From NCBI GenBank assembly GCA_965238045.1, contig CBDEGU010000012.1, positions 1,736,001 to 1,800,000 on the forward strand: a stretch of DNA of 64,000 bases, in the 5' to 3' direction. The stretch comes from CBDEGU01 sp965238045 (GTDB lineage Bacteria; Acidobacteriota; Terriglobia; Bryobacterales; UBA6623). Below are positions 34,900 through 43,785 of the stretch, piece by piece; the stretch's first letter is position 1, and each line of letters begins with the position of its first letter. The position numbers were made by a program, and so were the translations under genes. Below the pieces are notes generated by a model. It saw nothing but the letters and a program-made list of their open reading frames with translations, ran no database searches and was not told the origin of the DNA.

Positions 34900-36065
34900 T
34901 GGCGGAGATCTCGGTAAGGGTGCGCAAATCGTTTCCGGCTCGGCGGGACTCGGCGCCCTTCGACCTCTCGATTGATTTTTCGGCTGGCAACGAGGTGACG
35001 GTTCTATTCGGGCCCAGTGGCGCGGGCAAGACACTCACGCTGGAATCGATCGCGGGCTTCGCCCAGCCGGATGAGGGCAGCATCGCCATTGACGAAGATA
35101 CCGTGTTTGATTCCGATCGCGGAATCCATTGGCCGGCGCGGCGGAGGGGCTGCGGGTACGTATTCCAGAAAGACGCGCTGTTTCCGCATATGACGATTCG
35201 CGAGAATCTGCGGTTCGCGGCGGAAAACTTGGTTTCCCAGGGGCGCGAGGAGCGCATCGGTGAGATACTCGACAGCTTTCACCTGGGCGGCCTGGCTGGC
35301 CGGCGGCCGAGCGAGATCTCCGGAGGAGAACGCCAGCGAGCCGCCATTGCCCGCGCATTGATCGGCCGACCCCGGCTGCTTCTTCTCGACGAACCGGCGC
35401 GGGCTCTCGATGTCAGCCTGCGGCGGGAACTCTACGGTATTCTGCGGCAGGTTCGCTCCGAATACGGGCTGAGCATGCTGCTGGTCACGCACGACATGGG
35501 CGAGGCGCTGGAGCTGGCCGACCGTATGCTGGTTTTCTCGCAGGGGCGCATCATCCAGGATGGGACACCGCTGGAAGTGTGCGAGCATCCGGCATCGGTC
35601 ACCGCGGCGCGGCTGCTGGGCATTTTGAACGTCTTCGAGGGGCGAGTCACCGAGGCGGACCAGGAAAACGACACGACCCGCCTGCGAACCGGGCCCCTGG
35701 AATTCGTGACGCCCCATCTGGCGGGACACCGGCCAGGCGACCGGCTGCGTTTTTTTGTTCACGCCGAGAAGCTGATCATGCGGCGGCGGGGCAATGGATG
35801 TGATCCGGGCCGGGCGCTGGCCCTGAGGGCTTGCCGTGAAGTGGTAATGCCCGATCATGTGCGCCTGGACTTCGACGGGGCCTTGAGCGCGCTGATGCCC
35901 CGTTCGGCATATGAGGCGGAGCACGGCCGGGGGTCGGGAGGCCAGGGTTCGCAAGACCCGGGTTCGCAAGACCAGGGCTCGGGCGAATGGCTGGTCGAGT
36001 TTCCCAGAGGCTCGGTATGGGTGTTTCCGGCGGAGACTCGGAGCGACTCGGCCAACGATTCATGA
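34899..36065 (+). CDS. modC: ModC-type molybdate ABC ATPase
   Basis: A 388-residue ABC ATPase: Walker A FGPSGAGKTLTLESIAG, Q-loop FQKDALFPHMT, signature ISGGERQRAAIARAL, Walker B LLLLDEPARALD and the switch LVTHDMGEAL. The C-terminal ~140 residues form a regulatory domain of TOBE type. It is interrupted by the low-complexity insert GSGGQGSQDPGSQDQGSG, encoded by a short DNA repeat near 35938-35980. It overlaps modB by one base and thiE by four. Confidence 0.9.
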   Translation: MAEISVRVRKSFPARRDSAPFDLSIDFSAGNEVTVLFGPSGAGKTLTLESIAGFAQPDEGSIAIDEDTVFDSDRGIHWPARRRGCGYVFQKDALFPHMTIRENLRFAAENLVSQGREERIGEILDSFHLGGLAGRRPSEISGGERQRAAIARALIGRPRLLLLDEPARALDVSLRRELYGILRQVRSEYGLSMLLVTHDMGEALELADRMLVFSQGRIIQDGTPLEVCEHPASVTAARLLGILNVFEGRVTEADQENDTTRLRTGPLEFVTPHLAGHRPGDRLRFFVHAEKLIMRRRGNGCDPGRALALRACREVVMPDHVRLDFDGALSALMPRSAYEAEHGRGSGGQGSQDPGSQDQGSGEWLVEFPRGSVWVFPAETRSDSANDS

Positions 36066-36664
36066 CGCTGTGCTACATTACCTCGCGGGCGCGGGCCAAC
36101 GCTGAACTGAAGCACCTTCTGCGGCAGGCGATCGACAGCGGGGTGGACTGGATTCAAATTCGCGAGAAGGACCTTCCGGCGGACGAGTTGCTGGCGCTTG
36201 TCAGCGAGGCTGTGGCCCTGGCTCGTTCGAGCGGAACTCGCATTCTGGTGAACGAGCGAGCGGATGTCGCGCTTGCGGCGGGCGCCGCGGGCGTGCAGTT
36301 GCCCTCGAATGCCTTCTCGCCGCAGCGGCTTCGCGCGATCACGCCGGACGGTTTTCTGATTGGGGTGTCTTGCCACGAGGCGGTTGAAGTTCGGAGCGCC
36401 GAGTCCGAGGGCGCGGACTTTGCCTTGTTCGGTCCGGTGTTCGATCCGCTGTCTAAACCGGCCGCCGGACCCGCGGCCGGGCTTGGCAAACTCGGCGAGG
36501 CCTGCGCGGCGGTTCGGATTCCGGTGCTAGCGCTGGGCGGCATCGATCCGGAGAACGCGGCTGAGTGCATGGCGGCGGGCGCGGCCGGGGTGGCGGGCAT
36601 TTCGTTGTTTCAAGCGGGGCCGGGGATGCACGGGACGGTGGAGCGTCTGCGACGCATCGGCTAG
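36062..36664 (+). CDS. thiE: thiamine-phosphate synthase
   Basis: A 200-residue TIM-barrel enzyme that joins the pyrimidine and thiazole moieties of thiamine. The family motifs are DWIQIREKDLPADEL, TRILVNERADVALAAGAAGV (family form VNDR..A), GVQLPSNAF, GVSCHEAVEV, ADFALFGPVFDP and PVLALGGIDPENA. ATG 36062 overlaps the modC stop (ATGA), so translation is probably coupled to modC. The pairing with molybdate-type transporter genes is unusual. Confidence 0.93.
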   Translation: MTLCYITSRARANAELKHLLRQAIDSGVDWIQIREKDLPADELLALVSEAVALARSSGTRILVNERADVALAAGAAGVQLPSNAFSPQRLRAITPDGFLIGVSCHEAVEVRSAESEGADFALFGPVFDPLSKPAAGPAAGLGKLGEACAAVRIPVLALGGIDPENAAECMAAGAAGVAGISLFQAGPGMHGTVERLRRIG

Positions 36665-36828
36665 CGAGCCCCAGGGCCGGGTGGCTAAGGGTCGCGGGTC
36701 ACTGGCGAGAGCGTGCCGCTGGTGAAGGGGGGCGGCGCGGAGATTTCGAAAACCTCGATCAGCCGGTGGCGGGAGCCGGGCCGCGAGCAGGCGGTCGCCG
36801 GCTCGCCGCTATGACACAATAGACGCCT

Positions 36829-37896
36829 ATGAAAGAACTATCGATTGCGCTGCTTCCCGGTGATGGCATCGGCTTGGAAATCATGCCGGAAGCGCGCAGG
36901 GTCCTCGATCTGATTTCGCAGCGTTTTAACGTCACACTGAACTATCGCGAATTTGATTGGGGAACGCAATACTATTTTCAGCATGGGCGCATGATGCCCG
37001 ACGATGGGATCGAGCAGCTTCGCGAGTTTGATGCGATTCTGCTGGGAGCGGTCGGCCATCCCGAGGTGCCAGATCATACGACCCTCAACGGGTTGCTCCT
37101 GCCGATCCGGCGCGGCTTCGACCAGTACGCCTGTGAACGCCCGGCCAAGCTCTACGCGGGCGTGGCATCGCCACTCGCGAACAAGAAACCGGGATCGATC
37201 GACATGGTGATCGTCCGGGAGAACACCGAGGGAGAATACTCGCAAGTCGGCGGCACGCTGTATCAAGAGACGCCTGAAGCCGTAGCCATCCAGACCTCGG
37301 TGTTCACGCGCCGGGGCATCGACCGGATCGTGCGGCATGCTTTTTCGCTGGCGCGGCGGCGCAATGGCAAGATGAAGGTCACCTCGATTACCAAATCCAA
37401 CGCGCAGGGTTACAGTATGGTGCTTTGGGATCGCACGTTCGCCGAAGTAGCCGAGGAATTCCCCAACATCGAGACCGAGTCGCTGCTGGTCGACGCCGCC
37501 GCGATGAATTTCGTGCGGCGGCCGGAGAGTTTCGATGTCGTCGTCGGCTCGAACTTGTTCGGCGATATTCTGAGCGATCTCGCGGCCATCATCACCGGCA
37601 GCATGGGGCTGGCTCCGAGTTCGAATCTCAATCCGTCGCGCAAGTATCCGTCCATGTTTGAGCCCGTCCATGGCTCGGCGCCTGATATCGCCGGACAGGG
37701 AATCGCCAACCCGCTGGCGATGATCCTGAGCGCCGGCATGATGGCCGAATTCCTTGGGTTGCCCGAGGCGGCTCGCGTGATCGAGAACGCAGTGGCCTCG
37801 GTGCTCTCCGGCGCCAAGAGATTGCCTCGCGACCTGGGAGGCACGGCATCCACGACCGAGGTGACCGCGGCGGTGCTCGACAAATTGAAGCAGTAG
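36829..37896 (+). CDS. isocitrate/isopropylmalate-dehydrogenase family; tartrate or D-malate dehydrogenase-like
   Basis: A 355-residue NAD-dependent beta-decarboxylating dehydrogenase. LLPGDGIGLEIMPEARRVLD, RENTEGEYSQVGG, KVTSITKSNAQGYSM, DAAAMNFVRRPESFDVVVGS and FEPVHGSAPDIAGQGIANP carry the substrate, metal and NAD contacts. FDWGTQYYFQHGRMMPDDG and LNGLLLPIRRGFDQYACERP favour the tartrate/D-malate branch over leucine biosynthesis (LeuB). The gene stands alone. A CACAAT hexamer lies 8 bases before the ATG. Confidence 0.87.
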   Translation: MKELSIALLPGDGIGLEIMPEARRVLDLISQRFNVTLNYREFDWGTQYYFQHGRMMPDDGIEQLREFDAILLGAVGHPEVPDHTTLNGLLLPIRRGFDQYACERPAKLYAGVASPLANKKPGSIDMVIVRENTEGEYSQVGGTLYQETPEAVAIQTSVFTRRGIDRIVRHAFSLARRRNGKMKVTSITKSNAQGYSMVLWDRTFAEVAEEFPNIETESLLVDAAAMNFVRRPESFDVVVGSNLFGDILSDLAAIITGSMGLAPSSNLNPSRKYPSMFEPVHGSAPDIAGQGIANPLAMILSAGMMAEFLGLPEAARVIENAVASVLSGAKRLPRDLGGTASTTEVTAAVLDKLKQ

Positions 37897-38182
37897 ACCG
37901 TCTTTGCGCCCAGCAGGCGGAGAATTCATGAGCAGTACGTCCGCCGAAACTGGCTTGGGCTGTTCGTTGCCTGGACCGGGTTCCGGCGCGTTTTTTGGTC
38001 GAGGCAGGGGATGCCGCCATAGAGACCCTCTTCACCGCAGCTTGCACCGGGGATAAAGCCGGGCCGGACTAGCCCGCATTTCTCACCACGTGGCGAGAAA
38101 TACCGGCTAGTCACGTCGCGCGCACCTTAAAACTTGCGCTGTTTCGAGCCGATAAGGGCAGTGTAGTATCTTGCGAGCTGTC
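37897..38182. other. intergenic region before the response-regulator gene
   Basis: No gene is seen. It should hold the promoter of the interrupted regulator; no clear box could be chosen. Confidence 0.35.
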
Positions 38183-38258
38183 TTGACGTTCGAGTGCCCC
38201 AGTACCGTTCTGATCGTGGACGACGAATCGTCGATCCGCGACTACCTCTCGGAAATCT
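38183..38258 (+). pseudogene. response regulator (REC-HD-GYP), 5-prime part, split by IS256
   Basis: From TTG 38183 the frame reads MTFECPSTVLIVDDESSIRD then YLSEI and runs into a TGA formed by the IS256 end. STVLIVDDESSIRDYL is the first strand and acidic pocket of a receiver domain. The last 8 bases GGAAATCT are duplicated at 39707-39714 after the element. An alternative start is TTG 38171. Confidence 0.88.
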
Positions 38259-39706
38259 GAGAGTGTCCCAATCGTAGTTGAGGGTTTGTAGGGCGGCGGC
38301 GTAAAAGAGCATTGTACTAGGCAGCCTTTGCTGCTGTGGCCTTGGCCGGATTGAGGATGGCGTCGAGCATCCACAGATCCTTGTAACCCATGATCTTGCG
38401 GAAGCTTTTCTCGGTATCGAGGAATGCAGCCGTGGCCCAGCGACACACCATGGCCGCGTCCTTCCAGCGGGTCACTCGCCGCGTTCTCCGCCGCACCCCG
38501 GCGTTAGGAGACTCGACGATGTTCGTCGTCGCCAGGCAGCGATGCAGCGACGGCGGCGCACCCAGGCGGTTGATGGTGAAACACTCCTCCATGCCTTCGC
38601 GCAAACTCACCGCCGCCTCGGGCCAGTCACCCTCGTACCACTGGGCTAGCTTCTCCAGCCGCGCTTGTCCATCTTGGGCTCCCAGCCGCCAGGCGGCCCG
38701 GATCGCCGCTTTGGCCTGATCGCGCTCGGCCTTAGGCAGCCGCTCGACGACATTGCGCAGCTTGTGAGCGCGGCAGCGCTGCACCGGAACTTTGCCGAAG
38801 ACGCGGCGCACCGCCGCCCGCAGGGCCTTCGATCCATCGAGCACGAAGAGCCTGTTTTTCTCCGTCGATACTCCCCGCTCGACCATGCCCCTCAGCAAGT
38901 CTTCGGCGGCGGCTGTGCTCTCAGTGGCGGCGTGCTGCAATCCCAGCACATGTTTGTTGCCCTGACGGTCTACGCCCACCGCTGCAAGCACTACATGATC
39001 TGCGAAGATCAAACCGTCCACGTAGATCACCAGCAGATCCAACTCATCCAGGCGCCGCGTGAGCACTTCGTCGATGCTCTTTTCGGCGGCCTCGACTGCC
39101 TCCCGGCTGACGGCGGATTTCGACACCCCGGCCGTGCCGGCCATTGCGCCAATCACCCCGGCATAGTTGCGCGTCGAGACGCCCTTCATCAGAATGTCGA
39201 GCATGCGCGCGCCGAGGCGTTCGTCGTCCTGCATCGCTTCGTAAGCGGGCACTTTGACCTCGCCGCCGGAGCGTTTGCGCAGTCTGGGTTTGCTGACGCG
39301 CAGTTTGCGGTTGCTGAGCTTGACGCGACCGGGCTGGCGGCCCCAGCGGACCACATCGCCGCGGCGCTTCTTGCCGGGCTGGGAAAGTTTTCCACCGGTA
39401 ACTTGCTGCGCCGACAGTTCCAGCACGGCTTGAATGGCGGCGCGGCCGGTGACGTCGATAACCTCGTCGACGGCTCCGCGGCACTGCTCGACCAGTTCAA
39501 CCAAGGGCAGCATGAGTTGGGAGTTTTGGCTGAGCAGGCGGGTGAGGTCGTTGGGGCTAACTGGCTGTTGCTTCGCGGAATCCAGAATGTGATATCGTTT
39601 CTTCACGGCGGTTCTCCTTTGTGGTGAAAGGTTTGCTCGATTCTCTCAGAGAACCGGGCTTGAGAACCGCCGCCCTTCCACCTTCAACTAGATTCGGGAC
39701 AATCTC
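38259..39706. mobile_element. IS256-family insertion sequence
   Basis: A 1448-bp element with related ends: GAGAGTGTCCCAATCGTAG (left) and GAGATTGTCCCGAATCTAG (right, reverse-complemented). It is flanked by the 8-bp direct repeat GGAAATCT (38251-38258 and 39707-39714), the usual IS256 duplication length. It carries one intact transposase gene and splits a REC-HD-GYP regulator. Confidence 0.95.
38317..39606 (-). CDS. IS256-family transposase
   Basis: A 429-residue mutator-type transposase. The DDE residues lie in LLVIYVDGLIFADHVVLAAV (Asp), LFVLDGSKALRAAVRRVFG (Asp) and TTNIVESPNAGVRRRT (Glu), with the C/H-rich QRCRAHKLRNVVERLPK between. The frame is complete and both ends are recognisable, so the element is probably active or recently so. 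Confidence 0.93.
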   Translation of the reverse strand: MKKRYHILDSAKQQPVSPNDLTRLLSQNSQLMLPLVELVEQCRGAVDEVIDVTGRAAIQAVLELSAQQVTGGKLSQPGKKRRGDVVRWGRQPGRVKLSNRKLRVSKPRLRKRSGGEVKVPAYEAMQDDERLGARMLDILMKGVSTRNYAGVIGAMAGTAGVSKSAVSREAVEAAEKSIDEVLTRRLDELDLLVIYVDGLIFADHVVLAAVGVDRQGNKHVLGLQHAATESTAAAEDLLRGMVERGVSTEKNRLFVLDGSKALRAAVRRVFGKVPVQRCRAHKLRNVVERLPKAERDQAKAAIRAAWRLGAQDGQARLEKLAQWYEGDWPEAAVSLREGMEECFTINRLGAPPSLHRCLATTNIVESPNAGVRRRTRRVTRWKDAAMVCRWATAAFLDTEKSFRKIMGYKDLWMLDAILNPAKATAAKAA

Positions 39707-40682
39707 GGAAATCTTGCGCATGCAGGGGTACGAATGCCGCTGCTTCAGCGAGAGTCTGGAAGCTCTCTCGTACCTCTCACAGGAAGAGCAGCCCGCCGAT
39801 CTGCTGCTGGCCGACATCAGCATGCCCGGGATGGGCGGCATGGACCTGTTGCGCACGGTCAAGACGTCTTACCCCGGCCTACCGGTGATTCTGATTTCCG
39901 GACTGTATGAATTGGCCTTAGCGGTCGACGCCCTTGATGCCGGCGCCGACGACTATTTAAAGAAGCCCGTCCGGCCCGCGGACATCGTGACGCTGGTGGA
40001 CAAGTACTTGGGGCCCAGCGGCGAGAGCCAGGAAAGAGAAGTACGAGACTCCTTGCGGCAGTTTCTCGGTTCACGGCAGAGCGATCCGAAATCCTCGGCA
40101 CAACTGAAGGAGTTGTTTGAGAAGCTCGGCTTCAAGCGATACGAAACTTTCCAGCACTCCGCGCGGGTGGCGTCGATCTCGCGGCTGTTCGGAGAATACT
40201 GCGAGCTTCCATCCATCGAGCTTCCACGCCTGGAACTCGGAGCGCTGCTTCACGATATCGGCAAAATCGGCACGCCCAGGAATATTCTGATGAAGCCGGG
40301 CAAGCTGACCGCCGAAGAGTGGCGGGTCATGCGCGAGCATCCCGTCATCGGTTACCGCATGCTGGTGGAGTTATCGGAGCTGCAAACCGAGGCGGATCTG
40401 GTCCACGCCCACCACGAACGCTTTGACGGCAAGGGATATCCGCGCGGACTCCGCGGCGAGGAAATTCCCCTGGGCGCACGCATCTTCGCGATCGTCGACG
40501 CCTTTGACGCCATGACCTCGGACCGCCCTTATCGCGCCGCGCGGCCGCCGCAGGCCGCACGAGATGAGATCGTGAAGATGGCCGGCACACAGTTTGACCC
40601 TTCCCTGGCCGGCGTCTTCCTGGAGATCCCCGACAAGAGTCTTACACGGCTCGGGCAAGCCTACCCGGATGCGGGTCGGTAA
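39707..40682 (+). pseudogene. response regulator with HD-GYP output, 3-prime part after IS256
   Basis: The remainder of the interrupted regulator begins ISEILRMQGYECRCFSES. The receiver phospho-acceptor Asp is in DLLLADISMPGMGG and the Lys in DYLKKPVRP. The HD-GYP domain shows HSARVASISRLFGEYC, LGALLHDIGKIGTPRNIL and HHERFDGKGYPRGLRG, so it would hydrolyse cyclic-di-GMP. Restoring the gene (38183-38258 plus 39715-40682) gives 347 residues. A start inside the IS256 edge (ATG 39621) is open, but it would lack the receiver acidic pocket. Confidence 0.88.
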
Positions 40683-40796
40683 CGCCACGGAAACCCAGAA
40701 GGCCAGCCCGGCGCGAGCACACTGTGGCAGCGGCAGCCATGCCCCGGCGGTCGCCGATGCGCTGTCCCATGCCCTGGCAAGCGTTTTTCGGCGCGG

Positions 40797-41966
40797 CTAG
40801 GCCGCCGCGACTCGCCCCCGCTCGCCTAAGCCGCAAACGTTCTCAAAAAACCGCCAGGTCTTCTTGGCCGACATCTCCCAGTGAAATGCCTGGGCCCGTT
40901 TCCAGCCCTTCGCCGAGAGTTGTTCGCGCAGCGACGGACTCAGCATGAGCCGCTCGATCCCGGCGCGAATTTCCCCGGTGCTGTGCGGGTCGACCAGAAC
41001 GGCGGCGCCGCCGGCGACCTCCGGCATTGACGAAACATTCGAGGTCAGCACGGGGACCCCGAGCGCCATGGCCTGCGGTATGGGCAGACCGAATCCTTCG
41101 TAGAGAGACGGAGATACACAGGCGGTGGCTCCGGCGATGAGTGGCGGCAAGTCGTCCTCGGGAACGTAGCCGAGATAGCGCACGCCCGGACCTGATGAGC
41201 GCACGCGGTTCCGGGTCGATTCGGCGGCCCACCCCATGGGACCGATCAGCAGCAAGGGAAACTCTTCCCGCAGTGACGGACTGATCTGCTGGTAGGCGTC
41301 GAGCAGCGTGTCGAGGTTCTTTCGCGGTTCCACCGTGCCTACATGCACAATGTAGTTGCCGCTCAGACCGTACTTCTCTCTCACGGCGCTGGTCTGCCCG
41401 GGTTTTGTCTCAAAGTAGGCGCCGGCGATGCCGGGATGGATGACTTCGATTCTCTCCGGCGGAAAATCAAACAGCCGGATGAGATCTTGTTTCGTGCTTT
41501 CGGAAATCGCGATCACGGCGTCGGACCGCAGCACGACGCGTTCGACGAAGCTCTTTTCCATTTCGATCTGTGCGCGCGGGTGGCAGTGTGGAACGGTCCA
41601 GGTGGTCAAGTCGTGCAGCGTCGTCGTCAATTTCTTGTTTCTGGGCGGGTTGCGCACATGGTTCGTGGCGTGAAACAGGTCAATGCCGGGCGTAAGCCAG
41701 TCGAGCATCTGATGATGACCGGCGTTCGCCATGTTCACGAACGCCAAACGGGCTGTGGTGGCATACCCCCCGATCATCGACTGCTCATGATCGAGAGGCC
41801 GGGAGCCATCCAGAAGGTCCGCCCCGCTGAGTTGGTCGAGGAACGGAAAGGCGCTGAATTTGTGCGGGCCGGCGCAAGCCTTTAAGTCGCGCGCTAAATA
41901 GTAGAGGTAGCTCTTGACCCCCGCGCAGCGAATCAACAGCGGTGAACAATCCACACAAACATACAT
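40797..41966 (-). CDS. GT4-type glycosyltransferase
   Basis: A 389-residue retaining glycosyltransferase of the GT-B fold (family 4/group 1). The C-terminal nucleotide-sugar domain shows YIVHVGTVEPRKNLDTLLDA, YLGYVPEDDLPPLIAGATAC and SPSLYEGFGLPIPQAMALG. The EX7E motif is present but its second Glu is Gln (IPQAMA). FHATNHVRNPP and TTLHDLTTW lie in the N-terminal domain. It would act at the cytoplasmic membrane in polysaccharide assembly. It is transcribed away from the PIG-L-like operon; acceptor and donor are unknown. Confidence 0.85.
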   Translation of the reverse strand: MYVCVDCSPLLIRCAGVKSYLYYLARDLKACAGPHKFSAFPFLDQLSGADLLDGSRPLDHEQSMIGGYATTARLAFVNMANAGHHQMLDWLTPGIDLFHATNHVRNPPRNKKLTTTLHDLTTWTVPHCHPRAQIEMEKSFVERVVLRSDAVIAISESTKQDLIRLFDFPPERIEVIHPGIAGAYFETKPGQTSAVREKYGLSGNYIVHVGTVEPRKNLDTLLDAYQQISPSLREEFPLLLIGPMGWAAESTRNRVRSSGPGVRYLGYVPEDDLPPLIAGATACVSPSLYEGFGLPIPQAMALGVPVLTSNVSSMPEVAGGAAVLVDPHSTGEIRAGIERLMLSPSLREQLSAKGWKRAQAFHWEMSAKKTWRFFENVCGLGERGRVAAA

Positions 41967-42322
41967 GACAACAATTAGAAGATGGATCCCGCCGGGCCGT
42001 CAGCGCTCCGCGATCGCGGGTCCGGCCGGCAGCGCGACCGACTCGGCGTCCGGAAGCGCGGCAGCGCGTGATCGCAGGCCATGAAAAGACTCTAATTCTA
42101 GCTCTCCGGGGTCACGAAAGCAATTTTCGATGCCGCCCCGCCCGCGGGCACGACGGGGCTGGGTCCGGCAGAGGTACGCAAAACGCGGACGGACGGTCTT
42201 GCGCGAGGGACGGATATCGATCCGGCCCGGCTTGCGCGGACCGGCCCGGCACCGCCCTTAATTTCTCTGGTCTCATTTCGTATGAGTTCTTGGCGCACTG
42301 GGATGCTACACTCGGGGGGCAA
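41967..42322. other. divergent intergenic region
   Basis: Contains the control regions of the glycosyltransferase (-) and the PIG-L-like operon (+). A reading frame upstream of ATG 42323 stays open, but it lacks a ribosome site and reads as atypical protein, so it was not taken. Confidence 0.5.
42307..42312 (+). promoter_or_regulatory. -10 hexamer TACACT before the PIG-L-like operon
   Basis: TACACT with 10 bases (GGGGGG-rich) to ATG 42323. It probably drives all three overlapping genes. Confidence 0.45.
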
Positions 42323-43237
42323 ATGAGCGTGCTGGCGCGATTTCCGTGGTTGATTATCGTCCTGCAAGTGGTTTGCCTGCCCGCGCCAGGGGCGGAAGAG
42401 GCCCGGAATATTCTTGTCGTCACGAAGGATTCCGCCGACTATCTATTCGGCGCCGGAGGCACGCTGGCGAAGTTCACCCAAGAGGGCTATGACGTCTACC
42501 TGGCGCAGTTCGGCAATGACGAAAAGATGTCGCAGGGCCTCTCGCCAGCGCAGTCGCGACTGGCCAATGTCGAAGAGGGCAGAGACGCGGCCAAACTCCT
42601 GCAAGTCAAAGACACGGTGTATCTGGGACACAAGAGCGGCGAGTTCGGCTATGTCTCGAGCACGGAGATGCGGAAGCAGCTCTTCGCCCTGATCCGCCAC
42701 TACCGCCCGCGGAAACTCTTTATTCCCGACCCCTATGTGCACTATCTCGGGGACAGCGACCGCTACTTCTTGGGGCGGCTGGCCGAAGAGGCCTGGGGCT
42801 ACAGCGGAGACGGCACGTTCGCTCCCGAGTTGTGGCGCGCCGGCTTGAAGGGCTACGGCGCTCCGGAAATATATTTCTACTCGGCCTCCCGCCCGTACCG
42901 GCCCAGAGAGGGCGGCGAGGCGCGGGCGCGCATGATGGGGGTCGATGTGACTTCCACCATGGACCAGAAGAAGACCGCGATCGAGTTATTGCGCACGCGC
43001 AACCGGGTCTACGCGCGGCAAACGCGCGACAGGCTGCGGGCGGCGGGCCGGACCGTGGAGCTGCTCACGCCGTTGACGGACTTGGCCGTTCGGAGACTCG
43101 TGGGAGCGTACGTTACCGAGCTGGCCGAGACAATCGGCGTCAAATACAGATTCGAGAGAGCGGAGGAATTTAACTATGTGGGCGGGCGAGGACCAGAGAT
43201 CCCGCGCCATCTTTCGGAACGGGCCGTGCGCAAATGA
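42323..43237 (+). CDS. secreted LmbE/PIG-L-fold protein lacking the AHPDDE motif (1)
   Basis: A 304-residue protein with a signal peptide (FPWLIIVLQVVCLPAPGA). The order of motifs follows LmbE/PIG-L de-N-acetylases: ILVVTKDSADYLFGAGGTLA stands where ..HPDDE..GCGGTL is expected, then VYLAQFGND, LGHKSGEFGY (for LG.PDG) and PDPYVHYLGDSDRYFLGRLA (for HPDH). The zinc ligands of the family (His-Pro-Asp-Asp and the later His) are therefore absent. The paralogue at 43782-44729 shows the same replacements. Role unknown: a binding protein, or an enzyme with a different site. It overlaps the GNAT gene by ATGA. Confidence 0.75.
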   Translation: MSVLARFPWLIIVLQVVCLPAPGAEEARNILVVTKDSADYLFGAGGTLAKFTQEGYDVYLAQFGNDEKMSQGLSPAQSRLANVEEGRDAAKLLQVKDTVYLGHKSGEFGYVSSTEMRKQLFALIRHYRPRKLFIPDPYVHYLGDSDRYFLGRLAEEAWGYSGDGTFAPELWRAGLKGYGAPEIYFYSASRPYRPREGGEARARMMGVDVTSTMDQKKTAIELLRTRNRVYARQTRDRLRAAGRTVELLTPLTDLAVRRLVGAYVTELAETIGVKYRFERAEEFNYVGGRGPEIPRHLSERAVRK

Positions 43238-43785
43238 TCGCCCGGGACCGCGCGGGCGTCTCGGTCGAAGCTGGGCCTATGCCATTACGTTGTGAAATCG
43301 ACGGCATGCGGCGCGAGGACTGGACCCAGGTGCGGGCGATCTACGAGGAAGGAATCCTCTCGGGCAACGCGACATTCGAGACCAAAGCTCCGGACTGGAA
43401 GACATGGGACCGGGCGCACCACGCCCGGTGCCGTCTGGTCGCCCGCGATGGCGAGTGTGTGCTCGGCTGGGCGGCTCTGGCTCCGGTCTCGGCGCGGCGC
43501 GTATACGCGGGAGTAGCCGAAGCAACCGTCTACGTCTCGCCGGCGGCGGTCGGCCAGGGCATCGGAACGAGTCTATTGCGGAGACTGGCGGAAAGCTCCG
43601 AGCAGCGCGGCGTCTGGACATTGCAGGCCATGGTGTTTCCGGAAAATATTGCGAGCTTGCGCATTCTCGCAAAGTGCGGGTTTCGCGAGGCCGGAGTACG
43701 GCAGAAGATCGGGTCGCTGCGCGGCGTCTGGCGGGATGTCGTTCTCTTGGAGCGCAGAAGCCATATTACGGGAGCCGGTCGATGA
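43234..43785 (+). CDS. GNAT N-acetyltransferase (phosphinothricin acetyltransferase-like)
   Basis: A 183-residue cytoplasmic acetyltransferase (168 if started at ATG 43279). The blocks IYEEGILSGNATFET, LGWAALAPVSARRVYAGVAE, ATVYVSPAAVGQGIGTSLLR (acetyl-CoA loop), MVFPENIASLRILAKCGFRE and WRDVVLLERRS match the Pat/Bar branch of GNATs, which acetylate amino groups of small molecules. It overlaps the genes on both sides by ATGA and sits between two deacetylase-fold paralogues, so the three probably act on related amino compounds. Confidence 0.88.
   Translation: MIARDRAGVSVEAGPMPLRCEIDGMRREDWTQVRAIYEEGILSGNATFETKAPDWKTWDRAHHARCRLVARDGECVLGWAALAPVSARRVYAGVAEATVYVSPAAVGQGIGTSLLRRLAESSEQRGVWTLQAMVFPENIASLRILAKCGFREAGVRQKIGSLRGVWRDVVLLERRSHITGAGR

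Noticed and set aside
42068..42322. Upstream extension of the first PIG-L-like protein
   Set aside because: It has no ribosome site and unlikely composition, while ATG 42323 directly precedes a signal peptide and follows a TACACT box.
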